Shown: positions 1 to 8,754 of the stretch, piece by piece
How the letters are laid out: each line of letters starts with the position of its first letter
Position numbering within the stretch: the first letter of the stretch is position 1
NCBI GenBank assembly: GCA_024641505.1
Contig: JAHECY010000001.1
Coordinates: 149,142-213,141, forward strand
From: Gammaproteobacteria bacterium
GTDB taxonomy: Bacteria > Pseudomonadota > Gammaproteobacteria > SG8-11
DNA length: 64,000 bases
Direction: 5' to 3'
Translations under genes and position numbers: made by a program
Notes under the pieces: model-generated
Seen by the model: only the letters and a program-made list of their open reading frames with translations
The model's database searches: none
What the model was told of the DNA's origin: nothing

Positions 1-127
1 AAAACCGCTGGGCCCCATGCTGCAAAGAATCAGGGGATTGGCAGGCGCCACGATCACCGGCAATGGACGAGTGGCCCTGATTTTGGATCTACAGGAACTC
101 TTGACTGTGCACGCAGTGGCGGGCTAA
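1..127 (+). CDS. cheA: Chemotaxis histidine kinase CheA, C-terminal end (partial)
   Basis: The open frame from base 2 to the TAA at 125-127 gives the last 41 residues of a protein; the rest lies before the window. It ends in a CheW-like (P5) fold tail with the typical GATITGNGRVALILDL pattern seen at the end of CheA, where the P5 domain binds CheW and the receptor array. It is followed on the same strand by motC, motD, parC, parP and cheW, which is the usual downstream order for a polar chemotaxis cluster. A free-standing CheW is less likely, because a separate cheW is present at 3232-3711. The identity rests on a short fragment plus context. Confidence 0.8.
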   Translation, partial: KPLGPMLQRIRGLAGATITGNGRVALILDLQELLTVHAVAG

Positions 128-205
128 CGGAGCATTGATTTCCACTGTTGAGATCGGGGCGTTATCCGATACAGGTACATGGTTAGATGCACAGGTTATT
201 GATCG

Positions 206-946
206 GTGGATATCCTTAGTATACTAGGGTTAATAATCGGATTCAGTGGCATATTGATTGGTCAATCCTTGGAAGGCGGCCAACTCGATTCCCTGCTCAA
301 TGGTCCGGCGTTGCTGATAGTATTTGGCGGCTCTTTGGGTGCGGTTATGGTGCAATCGCAACCCGATACCTTTGTGCGCGCCATGCGGTTGTTGAAATGG
401 ATTTTTCTGCCGCCGCCGAGCGTGCAGTTGATACAGATCCGGAAAATTGTCAGTTGGAGCAATATCGCCCGTAAGGAAGGCCTGCTGGGGTTGGAAGCGA
501 TGGTCGAAGAAGAGCAAGACTTGTTTGCTCAAAAAGCTTTGCAACTTCTGGTAGACGGCAGTGAGCCGGCGATGATACGCAGCATTATGGAAGTGGAAAT
601 CGATACCCAGGAGCAGAAGGATATACTGGCCGCTAAAGTCTGGGACGGTCTTGGCGGCTATAGCCCCACTATCGGAATTATCGGTGCGGTAATTGGTTTA
701 ATACATGTCATGCAAAATCTCGCCGACCCCGCTATGTTGGGGGCGGGGGTAGCTACGGCATTTGTGGCGACCATCTATGGAGTCGGTATGGCGAATCTGG
801 TGTTCATTCCCATCGCCGGCAAGCTTCGGGCATTGATCGCCAGTCAGTCGATGGTTCGCGATATGTTGGTGGAAGGTATTGTGTCGATAGCTGAAGGGGA
901 AAATCCCCGAAATATTGAAATCAAACTTAAGGGATATCTCAAGTAG
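206..946 (+). CDS. motC: Flagellar motor stator protein MotC (MotA family)
   Basis: Stator subunit that couples ion flow to flagellar rotation in the inner membrane, working with the MotB-type protein encoded next. The 246 residues show the MotA plan: two membrane segments near residues 1-20 and 33-50, a cytoplasmic loop, then two more at about 153-171 and 180-205. The third begins with SPTIGIIGAVIG, carrying the conserved proline of the family. The start is GTG; no ATG lies upstream in frame. The gene sits 78 bp after cheA and 10 bp before motD, as in Pseudomonas-type clusters with a second stator set. I call it MotC rather than MotA because of this chemotaxis context; ion specificity cannot be told from sequence. 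Confidence 0.88.
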   Translation: MDILSILGLIIGFSGILIGQSLEGGQLDSLLNGPALLIVFGGSLGAVMVQSQPDTFVRAMRLLKWIFLPPPSVQLIQIRKIVSWSNIARKEGLLGLEAMVEEEQDLFAQKALQLLVDGSEPAMIRSIMEVEIDTQEQKDILAAKVWDGLGGYSPTIGIIGAVIGLIHVMQNLADPAMLGAGVATAFVATIYGVGMANLVFIPIAGKLRALIASQSMVRDMLVEGIVSIAEGENPRNIEIKLKGYLK

Positions 947-956
947 AGAAAAACTG

Positions 957-1751
957 ATGCGACGCAGACAAAGACTGGAGGAAGAATCGAATCGCGACCG
1001 CTGGTTGATATCCTACGCGGATTTCATCACGCTGCTATTTGCATTCTTTGTGGTGATGTACTCGATTTCTTCGGTAAATGAGGGCAAGTATCGGGTGCTT
1101 TCAGATTCCATCGTGCGTGCGTTCAGCGCGGATGCCAGCAATCTGGTGCCGGCACCGGCGGCGGAAAGCCGGGTGTCGGATCAAGCTCTGGCACCGGTGC
1201 CGCAAATTGTGCCGATACCGGCGCGACCATTGCAAGAGAGTCTGTCACAGAAAGCGTTAAAAATGAATGCCATGCAGCAACTGGCAGAGCAAGTAAGTTC
1301 CGGCTTCGACGACCTGGTAGTACGTGGTTTGATAAGCGTGGATCGTAACAAGGATTCTATCGTCGTGGAAATCAACTCGGAACTGTTATTTGCCATTGGT
1401 AGTGCGACGCTGTTTTCGGCGGCTGTGGATATCCTGTCCCGAACCGCTGCCACGCTGGCAAAGAATACTCTATATATAGAGGTAGAAGGTTTTACCGATA
1501 ACCTGCCGATCCAGACTTCCGTATTTCCGTCGAACTGGGAGTTATCCGCTGCACGTGCCGCCAGCGTGGTGCACTTGTTCACCAAGCTCGGTATCGACCC
1601 GGGGCGCATGGTCGCGGTCGGATATGGAGAGCATCGACCCAAGGTCAGCAATAATACGGAACAGGGACGCAGGCAAAATCGACGCGTAGTGCTGGTGATA
1701 TCGAGCAGTCCCCGCAATGCCATACCCAGCCTGGGAATAGATAAGATATGA
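957..1751 (+). CDS. motD: Flagellar motor stator protein MotD (MotB family)
   Basis: Partner of MotC: anchors the stator to peptidoglycan and carries the ion-binding aspartate. From the ATG at 957 the protein has 264 residues. The single membrane segment (about residues 16-38) contains SYADFITLLFAFF, with Asp22 as the family's essential residue. The C-terminal half is an OmpA-like peptidoglycan-binding domain (EGFTDNLPI, WELSAARA, GYGEHRP, NRRVVLVI). The frame is open further up to a TTG at 915, but that would overlap motC, and MotD proteins usually begin MRRR just before the membrane segment, so I chose 957. The stop overlaps the ATG of the next gene (ATGA at 1748-1751), suggesting translational coupling. 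Confidence 0.88.
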   Translation: MRRRQRLEEESNRDRWLISYADFITLLFAFFVVMYSISSVNEGKYRVLSDSIVRAFSADASNLVPAPAAESRVSDQALAPVPQIVPIPARPLQESLSQKALKMNAMQQLAEQVSSGFDDLVVRGLISVDRNKDSIVVEINSELLFAIGSATLFSAAVDILSRTAATLAKNTLYIEVEGFTDNLPIQTSVFPSNWELSAARAASVVHLFTKLGIDPGRMVAVGYGEHRPKVSNNTEQGRRQNRRVVLVISSSPRNAIPSLGIDKI

Positions 1752-2632
1752 CACGGGTAATTCATAATGGTGTTGCCGCGCCGGTGGCCGGCAGGGTGCA
1801 TGATCAAACGGCTTCCGGTACTGTTGGCAAGCAGTTGGCAATGCCCCAAGTATGGACCATTGCCAACCAGAAGGGAGGCGTGGGCAAGACCACAACCGTT
1901 GTGACGCTTGCTGGCCTGCTTGCCCGACAGGGCAAGCGAGTGTTGATGCTTGACCTGGATCCGCAAGGATCCCTGAGCATCTATTTTGATTACAATCCTG
2001 AAACCGTCCGTCTCGGGGTCTATGAGTTGTTTATCGCTGATCATGCGCCGGATGCCAATGGCGTGCGCAAGCTGGTTCAAGAAACTCATTTCGATAATCT
2101 GCAATTGATTCCAGCAACCTGTTCTATGGCGACCCTGGATCGCAAGCTTGGGACCCGTACCGGCAAGGGATTGGTGATCAAGGATTGTATTCGCGCATTC
2201 GCGGGCATGTATGATCATGTGTTGATCGATTGTTCGCCGTCGCTTGGTATTCTATTGGTCAACGCGTTAGCTGCCTGCGACCGGATTATTATTCCCGTGC
2301 AAACGGAATTTCTCGCAATCAAGGGCTTGGAGCGCATGCTGCACACGCTGACCATGATCAGCCGTTCGACTGGACGGGAATTACCCTATGTTATTTTGCC
2401 CACCATGTATGACAAACGCACCCGAGCCGCGGGCCATAGCTTGGCACAAATCAAGCAACAATTCGGCAACAAAGTTTGGGAGCCGGTGATTCCCGTGAAC
2501 ACCGAATTTCGGGAAGCCAGCCGTACCGGTATTCCCCTGTCACTACGTTCACCCCAGGATCGAGGCGTTTGTGCCTACCGTGAACTTTGTGATCATTTGT
2601 TGCTAGTGGACCGGACAATAGTGGATAAATAG
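1748..2632 (+). CDS. parC: ParA/MinD-like ATPase for polar chemotaxis array placement (ParC-type)
   Basis: Deviant Walker ATPase of the ParA family. In Vibrio and Pseudomonas the homologue at this position directs chemotaxis arrays to the cell pole with ParP. The sequence shows NQKGGVGKTTT (signature and catalytic lysines), DLDPQGSLS and LIDCSPSLGI. The frame opens at ATG 1748, which overlaps the motD stop, giving 294 residues with a 31-residue N-terminal extension of low complexity. A second ATG at 1841 begins right at the conserved MPQVWTIANQKGG and would give 263 residues, the usual length of this subfamily. Coupling favours 1748, length favours 1841; I cannot decide. Plasmid partition ParA is unlikely given the neighbours. 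Confidence 0.85.
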   Translation: MTRVIHNGVAAPVAGRVHDQTASGTVGKQLAMPQVWTIANQKGGVGKTTTVVTLAGLLARQGKRVLMLDLDPQGSLSIYFDYNPETVRLGVYELFIADHAPDANGVRKLVQETHFDNLQLIPATCSMATLDRKLGTRTGKGLVIKDCIRAFAGMYDHVLIDCSPSLGILLVNALAACDRIIIPVQTEFLAIKGLERMLHTLTMISRSTGRELPYVILPTMYDKRTRAAGHSLAQIKQQFGNKVWEPVIPVNTEFREASRTGIPLSLRSPQDRGVCAYRELCDHLLLVDRTIVDK

Positions 2633-2647
2633 GCGGAGACTCGAACA

Positions 2648-3154
2648 ATGATGTATACCAACGACCGGAGTGATGCGCTGCTGCTGGAATATTTTGATGA
2701 ACTACTTGGGGGCGAGATTCCGGCGTCCCTTCCGGCAACGACCTCTGAGGACTATCTGACATTTTATTGGGGGCGTCTCAAACTGGCGATTCGAAAAGAG
2801 GAATTGCGCGGTGTTTGCGAGTTTCCCGAGGATGCCGATCCGTGCATGCTCGGTGCAATCGATTACCAGGGGGCAACGGCACGGGTCGTGGACCTCAGTA
2901 AGTTATTGCGGCCGGCGGCGGCAAGTTCCAGCCTACGGGCACCCATGGCGCCATACCGGTGTTTGGTTGTGGTGCAGGGCGGCAAATGGGCGTTGCCTTG
3001 CCATCGGATTGGTGGCATGCAGAAAATTCATCCGACGGATATTCGGCAGCGTAGCGACCGGACCTCACGAGAATGGTTACTTGGTACAAGTTTACGCGAG
3101 CAATGTGTGGTATTGGATGTGCCAGCAATAGTTGCTGGTTGTCTCGGAAAATGA
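2648..3154 (+). CDS. parP: CheW-like domain protein, probable short ParP
   Basis: A 168-residue protein with a CheW-like fold from about residue 36 to the end (YLTFYWGRLKLAIRKEEL, then GAIDYQGATARVVDLSKLL). It lies 15 bp after the ParA-like gene and before cheW, where Pseudomonas and Vibrio carry ParP, the partner that links ParC to CheA. Known ParP proteins are much longer because of a proline-rich N-terminal half; here only about 35 residues precede the domain, so the long linker is absent. It could equally be called a second CheW-like coupling protein. The domain call is firm; the ParP role is inferred from position. Confidence 0.7.
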   Translation: MMYTNDRSDALLLEYFDELLGGEIPASLPATTSEDYLTFYWGRLKLAIRKEELRGVCEFPEDADPCMLGAIDYQGATARVVDLSKLLRPAAASSSLRAPMAPYRCLVVVQGGKWALPCHRIGGMQKIHPTDIRQRSDRTSREWLLGTSLREQCVVLDVPAIVAGCLGK

Positions 3155-3231
3155 CTGAACAGTGGTACGTATTGTGCTGTAAAGAAGGCATAAATGAGGC
3201 TCGGCAGGGTGATTTGGCATGAGGATTTATA

Positions 3232-3711
3232 ATGGCATTTGGTGATCTGCAACGGAAGGACGATCTGGTCTCGCGCTGGGTCACCTTTATGCTGGACAAT
3301 GAGAAATATTGTATTGATGTCATGCAGGCGCAGGAAGTGTTGCATATGTCGGAAATTACTCCTGTGCCCGGGGCACCTCCTTATGTGATTGGCATCATCA
3401 ACCTGCGCGGCAACGTGGTTACCGTAATCGATACTCGTAAGCGCTTCGGGTTACCGTCCAAAGATCCAGACGAAATATCACGTATCGTAATCGTCAAGAT
3501 CAGGGACTGTTATCTCGGCATGCTGGTTGATAGCGTTGCAGATGTCGTGGACTTAAGACACGATGAAATCGAATCTGCGCCCAATGTGGGTAACCGTGCC
3601 AGTTCTCAGTTCATTCAAGGGGTGGCAAGTTTACAGGGTGAACTGCTGATCATCATAGATCTAGAGAAATTCGTGGTGCAGGATGAACAAAATGATTCCA
3701 GCCTGTTTTAA
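3232..3711 (+). CDS. cheW: Chemotaxis coupling protein CheW
   Basis: Adaptor that joins chemoreceptors to CheA in the signalling array. The 159 residues cover a complete CheW domain: WVTFMLDNEKYCIDVMQAQEVL, then VPGAPPYVIGIINLRGNVV and VIDTRKRFGL, and a closing ASLQGELLIIIDLEKF. The length matches CheW. A ribosome site (GAGGA at 3220-3224) precedes the ATG by a normal distance. It is separated from the ParP-like gene by 77 bp without a visible terminator, so it is probably co-transcribed. Confidence 0.93.
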   Translation: MAFGDLQRKDDLVSRWVTFMLDNEKYCIDVMQAQEVLHMSEITPVPGAPPYVIGIINLRGNVVTVIDTRKRFGLPSKDPDEISRIVIVKIRDCYLGMLVDSVADVVDLRHDEIESAPNVGNRASSQFIQGVASLQGELLIIIDLEKFVVQDEQNDSSLF

Positions 3712-3736
3712 CAATTGGTGAATTTGGGGGCGAAAA

Positions 3737-4138
3737 ATGCCAGAAACTAGTCTTATCCTGTCAGTAATCGGTCTGTTATTACAAGCGGTGACATTCACCG
3801 GCTTAGTACTGTTATGGCTGGTGGTACGTGACCAGAAAAGCCAGTTCGAATTGCTGGAACGGCGTTGGCGCCATGACAGCCGCGCGCTACATACCGGCGA
3901 AGACCGGATCAGTCGGCGCATCGACGTTGCTGAGCATAAGTTGAACGCGCTTGTCGAGCAGGTGGGACAAGTCGAACTGCACACGCCTACATCGGGGACA
4001 TATCAGTTTGCGCAGCATCTTGCGGGGCAGGGTGCGCCAGTGGACGCGCTGGTTGATCGGTGTGGCCTTTCCCTGGGCGAAGCTGAATTGATAACTACGA
4101 TCAAGCAGATTCAGCAGAAATCTCAATTGAGCGCCTGA
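3737..4138 (+). CDS. DUF2802 family protein of the chemotaxis cluster
   Basis: A 133-residue protein with one N-terminal membrane segment (about residues 4-28, LILSVIGLLLQAVTFTGLVLLW), a basic, probably helical middle part, and a C-terminal piece ending in CGLSLGEAELITTIKQ. This matches DUF2802, a family found directly after cheW in Pseudomonas-like chemotaxis operons. The C-terminal piece resembles a small helix-turn-helix fold. The function is not known. It starts 25 bp after cheW with GGGGGCG as a plausible ribosome site. Confidence 0.72.
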   Translation: MPETSLILSVIGLLLQAVTFTGLVLLWLVVRDQKSQFELLERRWRHDSRALHTGEDRISRRIDVAEHKLNALVEQVGQVELHTPTSGTYQFAQHLAGQGAPVDALVDRCGLSLGEAELITTIKQIQQKSQLSA

Positions 4139-4163
4139 TTTCGCGTTCATTACCTGCAGTAAC

Positions 4164-4197
4164 GCCAATACCTGCCGATAACCAGTCGGGTATTGGC
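4164..4197. other. Perfect 9-bp inverted repeat (hairpin) before the pentapeptide gene
   Basis: GCCAATACC at 4164-4172 pairs exactly with GGTATTGGC at 4189-4197, leaving a 16-base loop. No T-run follows on either strand, so it is not a standard intrinsic terminator. It lies between the end of the chemotaxis operon and the next gene, and could be a processing or stability element or an operator. Confidence 0.5.
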
Positions 4198-4225
4198 CAA
4201 CTTTGCTGGTGTGATCAGTAAGCAA

Positions 4226-5209
4226 ATGAAATCAGGCATAAGTAAGCATTTGTTGTGGTACACCCGACGTGGTGCAGTAATTCGCGGTCCATTCCCCCCC
4301 GGTCAGATTCGTCGCTATTTGTTACTAGGGCGTATCATCGCCACTGATGAGATCAGCACCGACCAGATTAACTGGTGCCAGGCTCGGGACCATGAAGATG
4401 TTTTTCCGGAAGAACTGAAAGCTGATTTAAGCGATCCTGCGGCACGCGAGAGACTGCGTCTGGCGCGGGTTCGCGAAGATGAGCGTATCCGTGATCGCCG
4501 TCTGGAACCGCGCTATGAAGTCAGCCAGGAAGAGGAGGTGCCGCAGCGCTCTGGTGTTGACCGGCGAAAGATTGAAGATGTGCTGACGTTGAGCAGCAGG
4601 CAGCAGCGCAGGAGGATTGCTCTGCACGACGCTCCAGTCAAGCAACGTACGCGTATCCTTGCGCTGGGCGTGACCGGAATTTTTATCTGCGTGCTGCTGA
4701 TCTCAATACTGTTGACCCCGGAATCGGAACCCTTTGGGTTTCAATGTCTGCAATCACCGGTGCCAGGCGTCAATTGGTCAAATTGTAAAAAAACCACCAT
4801 GGCGTTGCGCGGTCTGGATCTGAGGCGAGCGCAGATGAACAGCACCCATTTTGACGACAGCGATTTGAGTAATACGGATTTTAGCTACAGCGCGATGGAA
4901 TACGCCGATTTCACACGCGTGACAATGGCGCACGCGCGCTTTGAACATGTGCAGCTCAAAGGCGCGGTATTCCGCAGTACGAGCTTGCGGGATACCAGTA
5001 TGCAATCAGCTCAATTGACATACGCGTCGTTTCAGGATGCGACGCTCAGCAATGTCAATCTGGAAAATGCGGACTTGTCGAACGCCGATTTTAAAGGCGC
5101 TGTACTGTCTGAGGTAAATTTCAACGGTGCTAAACTTGTGAATGCAATCTGGATCGATGGCCGTCATTGCGGCGCGAAATCCATCGGCATGTGCGTACCG
5201 GTACCCTAG
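4226..5209 (+). CDS. Membrane protein: GYF-like N-terminal domain, one membrane span, pentapeptide repeats
   Basis: From ATG 4226 the protein has 327 residues. Residues about 9-60 (WYTRRGAVIRGPFPPGQIR, then an aromatic-rich tail) look like the GYF_2/DUF4339 fold, a small peptide-binding domain. A charged stretch follows (RERLRLARVREDERIRDRR), then one membrane segment near 140-165 (ILALGVTGIFICVLLISILL). The rest, outside the membrane if the N-terminus is cytoplasmic, is about 20 pentapeptide repeats (ADFTR, ARFEH, VNLEN, ADLSN, ADFKG), which form a right-handed beta-helix. Frame-internal TTG 4193 and GTG 4211 are alternative starts but overlap or abut the hairpin. Function unknown; its place after the chemotaxis operon suggests, but does not prove, a role at the cell pole. 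Confidence 0.7.
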   Translation: MKSGISKHLLWYTRRGAVIRGPFPPGQIRRYLLLGRIIATDEISTDQINWCQARDHEDVFPEELKADLSDPAARERLRLARVREDERIRDRRLEPRYEVSQEEEVPQRSGVDRRKIEDVLTLSSRQQRRRIALHDAPVKQRTRILALGVTGIFICVLLISILLTPESEPFGFQCLQSPVPGVNWSNCKKTTMALRGLDLRRAQMNSTHFDDSDLSNTDFSYSAMEYADFTRVTMAHARFEHVQLKGAVFRSTSLRDTSMQSAQLTYASFQDATLSNVNLENADLSNADFKGAVLSEVNFNGAKLVNAIWIDGRHCGAKSIGMCVPVP

Positions 5210-5216
5210 AGGACGA

Positions 5217-5804
5217 TCACCGGCCTTTTTCTTCAATGTAGATAGTGGTGTAGCGCGACACACGGAATGTGTCTGACCAATAGTCGGCACGCAAGCCTGT
5301 CTTTATCTTCAGTTGATGCCAGAAATCTTCTGGCCTCGATAAAGTATCCCACACGCTGGGCAGGAAAGTGCCACGCTGTCGGCCGCACTCCAGGATCAGT
5401 CCATCTATGCCCGGACGCAACTGCTTTATCAGATCGGATTCGGAAGTGAATACCAGTGGGATTGCCGGCGCCAGCACGGATACACTTATCGACACGAGCC
5501 CCAACTCGTCAGGAGTCAATGGGTCGAAGCGTGGATCTAGAAAAGCGGCGCGGTAGGCATTGTCGCTGACTTCCTGAGCCAATGCCATGCGTGCTTCCAG
5601 ACTGCCGATGCAGCCGCGTAACTGACCGGACATTTGTAATGTCACAAAGCAGGCGCGCGGCTCACGCAACGCCGGTGTGCAGGAGGGCAACGGTACCGGC
5701 AAGCTGACATTATGCGTAAAACCATGAGTGATGGAGTGTCGTGCGATATCCAGCAGACGGTCACTTTCCTCCGCGCTGTATACCTTTTCACTATTGGATG
5801 ACAT
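5217..5804 (-). CDS. amrA: AmmeMemoRadiSam system protein A (AMMECR1 domain)
   Basis: AMMECR1-family protein, 195 residues from the ATG at 5804 (an in-frame GTG lies at 5810). The family motif LRGCIGSLE is present near residue 66, followed by NAYRAAFLDPRFDPL and the C-terminal GTFLPSVW...PEDFWHQLKIK. In bacteria this protein is encoded with a Memo-like protein (B) and a radical SAM enzyme; the chemistry is unsettled. Here its start overlaps the end of protein B (stop at 5791), so the pair is translated together. No radical SAM gene is visible nearby. The gene ends 7 bp from the convergent pentapeptide gene. Confidence 0.9.
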   Translation of the reverse strand: MSSNSEKVYSAEESDRLLDIARHSITHGFTHNVSLPVPLPSCTPALREPRACFVTLQMSGQLRGCIGSLEARMALAQEVSDNAYRAAFLDPRFDPLTPDELGLVSISVSVLAPAIPLVFTSESDLIKQLRPGIDGLILECGRQRGTFLPSVWDTLSRPEDFWHQLKIKTGLRADYWSDTFRVSRYTTIYIEEKGR

Positions 5805-6576
5805 AGGCACCGTAACCTACCACCTGATCGCGCGTACCGGCGGTATCGCCGGAATTGCGCAAATCCAGCATCTTGCAGTGCAGCGCTTTTTTCTTTGCCA
5901 GACGTAATAGACCACTGATTGGATTACGACCGCAGGCATCATCGTAGCCAATATCCTGGTAACGTAGATTTTCTATGGCGCGGGATGTGGCGCGGTCTTT
6001 GTTACGTGCAGTGTCATAATCATGATAGTGGCTCAAATCGGAGCTGATAACGATCAGGGTTTCCTGGCCGTTCCACACGAAATCCAGCAAGCCGCTGACC
6101 TCGTCGGCGGTGCTGTCACCCACTACCAGTGGTAAGAGATCGAATGCCTGAGGTAAAGCCATCTGCAGAAAAGGCAGATGTACTTCCAGGCTATGTTCCA
6201 GCTGATGCGCCTGGTCCAGACAGGTTACCATGCCGTGGTTGATCAGGGTCCGCACCAGCTCCTGATCAATGGTTACATTGCCAAGTGGTGTTGCGAATGC
6301 CGATGCCGAACTGGCGGCGATGCCGATTAGAGGAATGCGATGCGATGGCCCCAGCAATACCACACGCCGAATTTCCGTCCGTTGACGCAGCAGGACATAG
6401 GCGCTTGCCGCCACCGGACCGGAATACATGTAGCCGGCGTGCGGCACAATCAGCGCCTTGGGAACATCGCCACTGTCGATCGCCTGATCAAGCATGGATT
6501 GCACAGTATTGCGCAGGATCTCCGGGTCTTCCGGGTAGAACATGCCTGCAACTGCGGGTAGTCTGGTTGTGGCCAT
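5791..6576 (-). CDS. amrB: AmmeMemoRadiSam system protein B (Memo family)
   Basis: Memo-family protein related to class III extradiol dioxygenases. The 261 residues from the ATG at 6576 carry the histidine motifs of the fold: VPHAGYMYSG, LGPSHRIPL, LEHSLEVHLPFL and SSDLSHYHDYD. AAGGGA just upstream of 6576 is a good ribosome site, and the conserved MATTRLPAVAGMFYP begins there; the frame is open 30 codons further, but that part is unlike the family. It overlaps protein A by 14 bp. The acs gene ends 100 bp upstream on the same strand, so co-transcription with acs is possible. Confidence 0.9.
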   Translation of the reverse strand: MATTRLPAVAGMFYPEDPEILRNTVQSMLDQAIDSGDVPKALIVPHAGYMYSGPVAASAYVLLRQRTEIRRVVLLGPSHRIPLIGIAASSASAFATPLGNVTIDQELVRTLINHGMVTCLDQAHQLEHSLEVHLPFLQMALPQAFDLLPLVVGDSTADEVSGLLDFVWNGQETLIVISSDLSHYHDYDTARNKDRATSRAIENLRYQDIGYDDACGRNPISGLLRLAKKKALHCKMLDLRNSGDTAGTRDQVVGYGAYVIQ

Positions 6577-6676
6577 GGTCGTATTTCCCTTGAAGCGGCG
6601 CACCGGACACCGACCAGCGCGGGCATGGTGATTGATTGTTGCTGTGCTTGCGATCAGATTACCCAATAACGCTGGC

Positions 6677-8614
6677 TTAAGGCTGCTGCCGGTTTTTGAT
6701 CAGGTTCTCCACTACCGACGGATCCGCGAGCGTGGAAGTGTCACCCAGACTGTCAAGCTCGTTGGCGGCGATTTTTCGCAAGATACGTCGCATGATTTTC
6801 CCGGAGCGGGTTTTCGGCAGCGCTGGCGCCCACTGGATGACGTCCGGTTTTGCGATAGCGCCGATTTCCTTGCGTACCAAGTCGATCAATTGTTTACGTA
6901 ATTCGTCCGTGGCGGTGATGCCGGCCATCGGCGTTACGTAAGCGTAGATACCCTGTCCTTTGATGTCATGGGGAAAGCCAACAACTGCGGCTTCCGCTAC
7001 GGCTTCATGCAATACCAATGCGCTTTCCACCTCCGCGGTACCCAAGCGATGTCCTGAAACATTGAGCACATCATCGACACGGCCGGTGATCCAATAGTAG
7101 CCGTCCTTGTCCCGGCGGGCACCATCACCGGAGAAATAGTTTCCGGGAAACATCTTGAAATAGGTGTCATAAAAACGCTGTTGGTCACCATACACGGTAC
7201 GCATCTGGCCCGGCCAGGGCCGGGTGATCACCAGATTACCGGCCGCTTCGCCTTCAAGTATCTTGCCTTGATCATCCACCAATGCCGGTACCACTCCGAA
7301 AAATGGCCGGGTTGCGGAACCTGGTTTCAGTGCGGTGCAACCGGGCAGAGGAGTTATGAGGATACCGCCGGTTTCCGTTTGCCACCAGGTGTCGACGATA
7401 GGGCAGCGGCCTTCGCCCACCACTTTGTGATACCACTCCCAGGCTTCCGGATTGATCGGTTCGCCGACACTGCCCAGCAGGCGCAGACTTTGTCGCGAGG
7501 TCGCTGTTACGGGTGCGTCGCCCTCACGCATCAAGGCGCGAATTGCGGTGGGTGCGGTATAGAAAATATTGACCGCGTGCTTATCGATAACTTGCCAGAA
7601 ACGCGAGGCATCTGGGTATGTGGGTATGCCTTCGAACATAAGAGTAATTGCGCCATTGGCCAGCGGGCCGTAGACGATGTAGGTATGACCGGTGATCCAA
7701 CCGACGTCGGCGGTGCACCAGTACACATCACCATCCTGATAGTTAAAAATATATTTATGCGTGATGGCGGCAAACAGCAGATAACCACCGGTAGTGTGCA
7801 ACACTCCCTTGGGTTTACCGGTTGAACCCGACGTGTAGAGAATAAACAGTGGGTCTTCCGCGTCCATTTGTTCCGGCGGGCAGTCAGTGGCGGCGTCGCG
7901 GGTGAGCTCGTGATACCAGACATCGCGCTTGGCATGCCAGTTGATTTTGCCACCGGTACGTTTGACCACCACCACGGTATGTACATTGGGACATGCCGCC
8001 AGAGCTTGATCGGTATTGGCTTTGAGGGGCACGGTTTTCCTGCCGCGCAGGCCTTCGTCGGCGGTTATCACCGCTTGACAGTCGGAGTCCAGTATTCGAT
8101 CTTTGAGTGATTCCGGTGAGAAACCGCCGAACACAACGGAATGTACGGCGCCAATGCGCGTGCAGGCGAGCATGGCTACCGCCGCTTCCGGGATCATGGG
8201 CATATAGATGCACACGCGATCCCCTTTCTTTATGCCTCTGGACTTAAGGCTGTTGGCGAATTTACAGACGGCCTCGTGTAATTGCCGATAAGTGATTTTG
8301 TTTTGTTCCTTTGGATCATCGCCTTCCCAGATGATCGCAGTCTGGTCGCCTCGCTTGGCCAAGTGGCGATCCAGACAGTTATAACTGACATTGAGCTTGC
8401 CGCCTTGAAACCATTTGATCGAGGCTTTGTTGTAGTCCCACTCAAGCACCCGGTTCCATGGTTGCGACCAGTCTAGAAAGACGTTGGCCTGTTCCGACCA
8501 GAAAGCCTCAGGTTCGCTCACGGAACGTTGATACATCTCCTGATATTGTTGTTCTGAGATCAAGGCATGTGCGGCGAAATTGGCGGGGACATCATAAATT
8601 TTCTCATCGGACAT
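6677..8614 (-). CDS. acs: Acetyl-coenzyme A synthetase
   Basis: Converts acetate, ATP and CoA to acetyl-CoA by way of acetyl-AMP in the cytoplasm. The 645 residues are full length for the family. Seen: the P-loop-like [15 protein letters not shown], the substrate motif WWQTETGG, the hinge region [12 protein letters not shown], and the C-terminal [15 protein letters not shown] whose lysine is the one acetylated in known Acs enzymes. I chose the ATG at 8614 because GAGAGGTAAC sits at proper distance and Acs proteins begin close to this point; the frame is open 26 codons further without a ribosome site. Confidence 0.96.
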   Translation of the reverse strand: MSDEKIYDVPANFAAHALISEQQYQEMYQRSVSEPEAFWSEQANVFLDWSQPWNRVLEWDYNKASIKWFQGGKLNVSYNCLDRHLAKRGDQTAIIWEGDDPKEQNKITYRQLHEAVCKFANSLKSRGIKKGDRVCIYMPMIPEAAVAMLACTRIGAVHSVVFGGFSPESLKDRILDSDCQAVITADEGLRGRKTVPLKANTDQALAACPNVHTVVVVKRTGGKINWHAKRDVWYHELTRDAATDCPPEQMDAEDPLFILYTSGSTGKPKGVLHTTGGYLLFAAITHKYIFNYQDGDVYWCTADVGWITGHTYIVYGPLANGAITLMFEGIPTYPDASRFWQVIDKHAVNIFYTAPTAIRALMREGDAPVTATSRQSLRLLGSVGEPINPEAWEWYHKVVGEGRCPIVDTWWQTETGGILITPLPGCTALKPGSATRPFFGVVPALVDDQGKILEGEAAGNLVITRPWPGQMRTVYGDQQRFYDTYFKMFPGNYFSGDGARRDKDGYYWITGRVDDVLNVSGHRLGTAEVESALVLHEAVAEAAVVGFPHDIKGQGIYAYVTPMAGITATDELRKQLIDLVRKEIGAIAKPDVIQWAPALPKTRSGKIMRRILRKIAANELDSLGDTSTLADPSVVENLIKNRQQP

Positions 8615-8754
8615 GAAGTTACCTCTCAATATAGTTATTCTGGTAACAGTGTTCTGAGCTTGTTCGCGCAGACACCGTGATGTTGCTCTCACTATAGAAT
8701 ATTTTTTGTATTAAGGGTACGGAGTCCCCACTTAAAGGCAAGGGTTTGGCGAAT

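Noticed and set aside
1181..2218. Minus-strand frame of 345 codons opposite motD and parC
   Set aside because: Antisense to two well-supported genes; sequence shows no domain pattern.
8615..8754. CRP-like half sites upstream of acs (GTGA...TCAC near 8682-8697)
   Set aside because: The spacer is 8 rather than 6 bases, so it does not fit the consensus.
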